Assembly: GCA_019745195.1 (NCBI GenBank)
Contig: JAIETL010000005.1
Coordinates: forward strand, 86,381-150,380
Direction: 5' to 3'
DNA length: 64,000 nt
Source: Beijerinckiaceae bacterium
GTDB lineage: Bacteria > Pseudomonadota > Alphaproteobacteria > Rhizobiales > Beijerinckiaceae
The number at the start of each line of letters is the position of its first letter. Position 1 is the stretch's first letter. The notes below the pieces were generated by a model. The model was not told where the DNA came from, did not search any database, and worked only from the letters and a program-made list of their open reading frames with translations. The translations under genes and the position numbers were made by a program. Positions 59,784-64,000 of this stretch are shown one piece after another.

Positions 59784-59894
59784 CCGTCATCCCGGACAAG
59801 CGGCGAAGCCGCGCAGTTCCGGGATCCATCAGAGGGCAATGTCGCGCTTTATGATGGATCCCGGAGCTCCGCTTCGCTGCGTCCGGGATGACGG
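59784..59894. repeat. Palindromic element F
   Basis: Outer stem CCGTCATCCCGGAC / GTCCGGGATGACGG, left side hairpin GCGGC-GAA-GCCGC, inner stem CCGGGATCCATCA / TGATGGATCCCGG. It lies between the M16 and pgi genes and explains an open N-terminal extension of the pgi frame. Confidence 0.92.
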
Positions 59895-59949
59895 CGTGTT
59901 TCAGGTTCAAAGCAATAGTTTCGGTTTTCAGTCCGCAGGCAGGCTCTCC

Positions 59950-61272
59950 ATGCTCCATCAATCCTTCGATCTCGCGCTCGAATCCGGCGTCGGCGCCGGT
60001 GGCATTCCCGACGCGGCCTTCGAGCAGGCATTGGCCGATCTCGCGCCTGCGCTCGCCCGGCTGAAGGCGCAGGCCGATGACGGCTCGCTGCCGCTGCTCG
60101 GCTTGCCCGCCGAGACCGCCGACCTCGGCCCGGTCCAGGCCGCCGCCGCACGCCTGAAAGATGGCGCGAGCGACATCCTCGTGCTGGGCACCGGCGGCTC
60201 ATCGCTCGGCGGTCAGACGTTGGCGCAGCTTGCGGATTACGGCATCGCTGGCCTGTCGCGCTTCGCGCCCGAGCCGCGCGTGCATTTCATCGACAACCTC
60301 GACCCCGACACCTATCAGCGCCTGCTCGCGAAACTGCCGCTGAAGACCACAAAATTCGTCGCGATCTCGAAGTCGGGCGGAACCGGCGAGACCCTCCTCC
60401 AGAGCATCGCCGCCATCACCGCGATGCGCGGCGCAGGCCTGTCCGATGCCGATATCGGCGAGCGCTTCCAGGGGCTGTCGGAGCCGACGATCGCCGGCAA
60501 GCTGCACCCGCTGCGGGCGTTGCTGGAGCCGCTCGGTGTCCCTTTCCTCGAACACCACACCGGCGTCGGCGGGCGCTATTCCGTTCTGACCAATTGCGGC
60601 CTCCTGCCGGCGGCGGTGCTTGGTCTGGATATCAGGGCGCTGCGGGCCGGCGCGGCCAGGGCGCTTGCCCCCGTGCTCGCCGGCGAGAGCGTACGCGAGA
60701 CGCCCGCCGCGCTCGGCGCCGCGCTCCATCTCGCTGCCATGCGCTCGGGGAAGGGCATCGCCGTGCTGATGCCCTATGCCGACAAGCTCGGTCTGCTGAC
60801 GCGCTGGTGGGTCCAGCTCTGGGCCGAGAGTCTGGGCAAGGACGGACAGGGCACGCAGCCGGTCTCGGCGCTCGGCCCGGTCGATCAGCATTCGCAGCAG
60901 CAGCTTTATCTCGCCGGTCCCAAGGACAAGTTCTTCACGGTCATTACCGTCGGCGCCAAGGGCAAGGGCCCGGCGATCGACGCAAAGCTCGCAGGCCAGA
61001 TCGGCCAGCAGGATTTCGCCGGCAAGACCATCGGCGATCTGGTGGCGGCGCAGGGGATCGCGATGATCGACACCTTCGCCCGAAACGGCTGCGCGGTGCG
61101 CCGCTTCCATCTCGACGCCATCGACGAAGCGATCCATGGCGAATTGCTGATGCATTTCATGCTGGAGACGATCCTGACGGGCTACGCCATGAGCGTCGAT
61201 CCCTTCGACCAGCCGGCGGTCGAGGAGGCGAAACTGCTCGCCAAGCGCTATCTTGCCGAGGGGCGGGCCTGA
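59950..61272 (+). CDS. pgi: Glucose-6-phosphate isomerase
   Basis: Enzyme (440 aa from ATG 59950) interconverting glucose-6-phosphate and fructose-6-phosphate. Substrate-binding LGTGGSSLGGQTLAQL and AISKSGGTGETL are typical, as is GGRYSVLTNCGLLPAA with the catalytic Glu/Arg region, and GPVDQHSQQQLY near the end. It is shorter than the E. coli enzyme, as alphaproteobacterial forms often are. ATG 59839 lies in palindromic element F and was rejected. Confidence 0.94.
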   Translation: MLHQSFDLALESGVGAGGIPDAAFEQALADLAPALARLKAQADDGSLPLLGLPAETADLGPVQAAAARLKDGASDILVLGTGGSSLGGQTLAQLADYGIAGLSRFAPEPRVHFIDNLDPDTYQRLLAKLPLKTTKFVAISKSGGTGETLLQSIAAITAMRGAGLSDADIGERFQGLSEPTIAGKLHPLRALLEPLGVPFLEHHTGVGGRYSVLTNCGLLPAAVLGLDIRALRAGAARALAPVLAGESVRETPAALGAALHLAAMRSGKGIAVLMPYADKLGLLTRWWVQLWAESLGKDGQGTQPVSALGPVDQHSQQQLYLAGPKDKFFTVITVGAKGKGPAIDAKLAGQIGQQDFAGKTIGDLVAAQGIAMIDTFARNGCAVRRFHLDAIDEAIHGELLMHFMLETILTGYAMSVDPFDQPAVEEAKLLAKRYLAEGRA

Positions 61273-61289
61273 GCGATTCGCCCCGATTT

Positions 61290-61429
61290 CCCTTCTCCCC
61301 TTGCGGGAGAAGGTGTCTGCGCAGCAGACGGATGAGGGGTAGTTGCGCGCTATCCGGCTATCCACCCCGATAAGCGGATAGCTCAGCCCGACCCCTCACC
61401 CCAACCCTCTCCCGCAAGGGGAGAGGGGG
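61290..61429. repeat. Palindromic element D, copy between pgi and mutL
   Basis: Starts CCTTCTCCCCTTGCGGGAGA, then the side hairpin GTCTGC-GCA-GCAGAC and GGATGAGGGG; the centre holds CTATCCGGC / GCGGATAGC; it ends CTCTCCCGCAAGGGGAGAG. Left ends match the ileS copy. Confidence 0.9.
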
Positions 61430-61458
61430 CAGGTTGGCGCTTCCAGTGGTGAACAAGC

Positions 61459-63264
61459 ATGACCGTCCGCCGCCTCGATCCCGTCCTCGTCGACCGCATC
61501 GCCGCCGGCGAGGTGATCGAGCGGCCGGCCGCGGCCGTGAAGGAGCTGGTCGAAAACGCCATTGACGCCGGCGCGCGCGCGATTGCCGTCACCATCGCGG
61601 CGGGCGGGCGCGAACTGATCCGCGTCGTCGATGACGGGGCGGGCATGTCGCCCGACGATCTCGCGCTCGCCGTCGACCGCCACGCCACCTCCAAGCTCCC
61701 CGATGGCGATCTCTTCGCGATCGGCACGCTCGGCTTCCGCGGCGAGGCATTGCCCTCGATCGGCTCGGTCGCGCGCCTCTCGATCACGACCCGTCGCGCC
61801 GATGCAGCCCAAGGCTCGGCCCTCGTCGTCGAGGCCGGCGAGAAGGGCGTCGTTCGCCCCGCCGCCGCCGCGATCGGCACCCGCATCGAGGTCGCCGATC
61901 TCTTCGCCTTCACCCCGGCGCGGCTGAAATTCCTCAAGAGCGACCGGGCCGAGGCCGGCGCGGTCTCCGAGATGCTGCGCCGTCTGGCCATCGCGCATCC
62001 CGCCATCCGGCTCAGCCTCGACGGAGACCATGTCACCGGCTTCGACTGGCCGGCCGAGCCGCTCAGTGAGGACGGGCAGTTGCGTCGGCTTGCCCGCGCG
62101 CTCGGGCGCGACTTCCCCGAGAACGCGCTGAGACTCGACGCGCAGCGCGAGGGCTTCGCGATCGCGGGCTATGCCGGCCTGCCGACCTTTCATCGCGGCA
62201 CCTCGGCGGGCGTGCATCTGGCGGTAAACGGCCGCCCGGTCCGCGACAGGCTGCTGCTCTCGGCCGTGCGCGGGGCCTATGCCGATGTCCTGCCCTCCGA
62301 TCGGCACCCGGTGCTCTTCCTCGACGTGATCTGCGATCCGCGCCTCGTCGACGTCAACGTCCACCCGGCCAAGAGCGAGGTCCGCTTCCGCGACCCGGCG
62401 CTTGTGCGCGGGCTCGTCGTTTCGGGCCTGAAGGCGGCGCTGGCGCAGGCCGGCCACCGCGCCGCGACGACCGGCGGCGCGCGCACGCTGGAGGCCTTCC
62501 GCGCCGTCTTCGCCGGGAGTGGCCATGGCGCGAGTGTTCAGCGGCCGCATTTGCCCGACGCGCCGGGCTGGGCGCTCCCGTCCGGGGCCTTCGGCGAGGC
62601 GGCGCAGGCCGGTTTCGCCGCCTTCGCGACGCCCTCCGCCGACGCCAGCGCCGGCACGGCCGAGCCCGCCCCCGATGCGCTTGATCGTCCGCTTGGCGCG
62701 GCCCGCGCGCAACTGCACGAGACCTACATCCTCGCGCAGACTCGTGAAGGCGTCGTCATCGTCGACCAGCACGCCGCCCATGAGCGGCTGGTCTATGAAC
62801 GCCTCAAGGCCGAGCGCGCCAGAGCCGGTATCGCCCGCCAGCCGCTGCTGTTGCCCGAGGTGGTGGAACTCGACCCCGTCGACGCCGACCGTCTCAACGC
62901 GGCGACAGCGGAACTCGCGACGCTCGGTCTCGTCATCGAGCCTTTCGGCCCCGGCGCGGTGCTGGTGCGCGAGGCCCCGAGCCAGCTCGCCGGCGGCAAT
63001 CTCCAGAGGCTCGTCCGCGACGTTTCAGATGCGCTCGCCGAACACGGCGAGACGGGCTCACTGGAACGAAGACTCGACCATGTGCTGGCGACGATGGCCT
63101 GCCACAACTCGGTCCGCGCCGGTCGCCGCCTGCGCCCACAGGAGATGGACGCGCTGTTGCGCGAGATGGAAATCACACCCAATTCCGGCCAATGCAACCA
63201 TGGCCGGCCGACCTATGTCGAGCTGAAGCTGAGCGATATCGAGCGCTTGTTCGGGAGAAGGTGA
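61459..63264 (+). CDS. mutL: DNA mismatch repair protein MutL (endonuclease type)
   Basis: GHKL ATPase (601 aa) coordinating mismatch repair. The N-terminal motifs are [35 protein letters not shown] and FRGEALPSI. The C-terminal dimerisation/nuclease domain carries [12 protein letters not shown], which fits DQHA-x2-E-x4-E, the metal-binding endonuclease motif, plus ACHNSVRAG and the CNHGRP zinc-site block. Alphaproteobacteria lack MutH, so nicking by MutL is expected. It is the last gene before a hairpin and convergent rsmD. Confidence 0.96.
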   Translation: MTVRRLDPVLVDRIAAGEVIERPAAAVKELVENAIDAGARAIAVTIAAGGRELIRVVDDGAGMSPDDLALAVDRHATSKLPDGDLFAIGTLGFRGEALPSIGSVARLSITTRRADAAQGSALVVEAGEKGVVRPAAAAIGTRIEVADLFAFTPARLKFLKSDRAEAGAVSEMLRRLAIAHPAIRLSLDGDHVTGFDWPAEPLSEDGQLRRLARALGRDFPENALRLDAQREGFAIAGYAGLPTFHRGTSAGVHLAVNGRPVRDRLLLSAVRGAYADVLPSDRHPVLFLDVICDPRLVDVNVHPAKSEVRFRDPALVRGLVVSGLKAALAQAGHRAATTGGARTLEAFRAVFAGSGHGASVQRPHLPDAPGWALPSGAFGEAAQAGFAAFATPSADASAGTAEPAPDALDRPLGAARAQLHETYILAQTREGVVIVDQHAAHERLVYERLKAERARAGIARQPLLLPEVVELDPVDADRLNAATAELATLGLVIEPFGPGAVLVREAPSQLAGGNLQRLVRDVSDALAEHGETGSLERRLDHVLATMACHNSVRAGRRLRPQEMDALLREMEITPNSGQCNHGRPTYVELKLSDIERLFGRR

Positions 63265-63271
63265 GGCGAGC

Positions 63272-63325
63272 GCGACACTGGATCGTCGACAACGCATTGT
63301 CAGGTCTCGGATCACCCAGTGTCGC
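63272..63325. terminator. Inverted repeat between convergent mutL and rsmD
   Basis: Perfect arms GCGACACTGG (63272-63281) and CCAGTGTCGC (63316-63325) with a 34-base loop. It lies between convergent stops and may end both transcripts; no T run is present, so it could be a structural element. Confidence 0.5.
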
Positions 63326-63331
63326 ATTGGC

Positions 63332-63892
63332 CTACGCCGCCCGCATCACCACCACCTGCGTCTCGCCATAGGCCCGCTGTTCCAGCGCCTCGAACCCCTC
63401 CGGCAACGCCAGTTCCACCCCCGCCGCCTCCTCGAACACCACCAGCGCGCCGGCCTCCAGCCAGCCGCCATCGCGCGCCGAGGCCAGCGCCTTTTCGCCC
63501 AGCCCCTTGCCATAGGGCGGGTCGCAGAAGACGAGGCTAAAGGGCGCCATGCCGCTGATCGGCCCGAGCCTCGTCGCATCGCGCCGGAAGACGCGGCTGT
63601 GTCCGGCGACGCCCAGCACCATCTGGTTCGCGCGGATCAGCCCGCGCGCCTCCGTCCCGTCATCGACCAGAAGCGCGAACGCCGCCCCGCGCGAAAGCGC
63701 CTCGAAGGCCATCGCGCCGGTGCCGGCGAAAAGATCGAGCACGCGCGCGCCTTCGACCACCTCGTCATAGGCATGCGCCAGCACGTTGAAGAGCGATTCG
63801 CGCAACCGGTCCGAGGTCGGCCGGATGGTCCCGATCCCCGGTTTCGGGCTGGCCAAGGGCCGCCCGCCGAAGCGCCCGCCGACGATCCGCAT
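63332..63892 (-). CDS. rsmD: 16S rRNA (guanine966-N2)-methyltransferase RsmD
   Basis: SAM-dependent methyltransferase (186 aa) that methylates G966 of 16S rRNA. The N-terminal GGRFGGRPLASPKPGIGTIRP block, TSDRLRESLFNVL, VLDLFAGTGAMAFEALSRGA (SAM site) and the catalytic LVFCDPPYGKG motif are clear. It starts four bases after the stop of the cut-off upstream CDS, so the two are probably co-transcribed. Confidence 0.95.
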   Translation of the reverse strand: MRIVGGRFGGRPLASPKPGIGTIRPTSDRLRESLFNVLAHAYDEVVEGARVLDLFAGTGAMAFEALSRGAAFALLVDDGTEARGLIRANQMVLGVAGHSRVFRRDATRLGPISGMAPFSLVFCDPPYGKGLGEKALASARDGGWLEAGALVVFEEAAGVELALPEGFEALEQRAYGETQVVVMRAA

Positions 63893-63895
63893 GGC

Positions 63896-64000
63896 TCAGT
63901 CGCGCTTGCCGCGCGGCGCGCCGCCGGGACGCGGCCCCTTGCCGCCGGCCACCTCCGCCTCGCCGATGATCAGCGGCGGGAGCAGGCGCACGACATTGTC
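63896..64000 (-). CDS. C-terminal fragment of a CDS cut by the window edge
   Basis: Only the last 34 codons are visible, reading DNVVRLLPPLIIGEAEVAGG followed by a Gly/Pro/Arg/Lys tail ending GKRD. The NVVRLLPPL block resembles the end of acetylornithine aminotransferases (ArgD), whereas the basic tail and position before rsmD would suit an rRNA pseudouridine synthase. I cannot decide from this fragment. Confidence 0.5.
   Translation of the reverse strand, partial: DNVVRLLPPLIIGEAEVAGGKGPRPGGAPRGKRD

Noticed and set aside
57514..59961. 815-residue minus-strand ORF
   Set aside because: Antisense of the two M16 peptidases, whose motifs are unambiguous.

Overview
The window is GC-rich, densely coded DNA of alphaproteobacterial character. 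Gene content and order point to the Hyphomicrobiales, and a Bosea/Methylobacterium-like bacterium is my best guess. The basis is a Tat-exported cysteine-type formate dehydrogenase with the DUF3305/DUF3306/DUF6352/DUF6505 satellite genes, a PodJ-like SEL1 protein, endonuclease-type MutL and rhizobial-style gene pairs such as TauE-TIGR02186. The genus is inference. I saw no rRNA, tRNA, CRISPR array, prophage or classical insertion sequence.

Layout. 1-9.6 kb: two tandem, related peptide-type ABC transporter cassettes (binding protein, two permeases, then again binding protein, two permeases) followed by one pair of ATPases. 9.6-10.9 kb: an O-antigen-ligase-like membrane protein. 11.3-13.9 kb: molybdenum-cofactor genes (DUF2478, fdhD, mobA) with a foreign-looking membrane gene between fdhD and mobA. 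14.2-15.6 kb: Mrp and a TusA-like protein. 15.8-22.4 kb: a fatty-acid oxidation cluster (MerR regulator, acyl-CoA dehydrogenase, thiolase, FadJ-type protein) interrupted by a DUF559 endonuclease gene. 22.8-28.8 kb: PodJ-like polarity protein, TauE/SafE exporter with TIGR02186 partner, DUF3429 protein. 28.8-42.6 kb: formate dehydrogenase and its maturation genes on the minus strand (ligase-like protein, four DUFs, a Cro-TorD fusion, a small Tat protein, alpha/beta/gamma subunits, mobB, moeA), with a large polyferredoxin gene divergent from it. 42.8-50.4 kb: WD40-cytochrome c and aminotransferase pair, a TPR regulator-like protein, a degenerate EAL protein, a HAD protein and a CheY-like receiver. 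50.7-64 kb: housekeeping genes (MaoC, ribF, ileS, lspA, an exported protein, two M16 peptidases, pgi, mutL, rsmD) and a cut-off CDS.

How the genes work together. FdoG/H/I form a membrane formate dehydrogenase with the active site on the periplasmic side. MobA, MobB, MoeA and FdhD supply and sulfurate its molybdenum cofactor; a TusA-like sulfur carrier and Mrp lie nearby. The TorD-like fusion probably escorts the Tat substrate. The fad genes perform beta-oxidation.

The most striking feature is a dispersed set of GC-rich palindromic elements (families A-G here). Most share one fold: an outer stem, a side hairpin on each arm and an inner stem. They occupy most larger intergenic gaps, including gaps inside operons. 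One copy is inserted in frame in ileS. One supplies the 3' end of mobA. One pair of arms encloses a DUF559 endonuclease gene, which suggests a nuclease-linked mobile palindrome comparable in concept to REP/RAYT systems.
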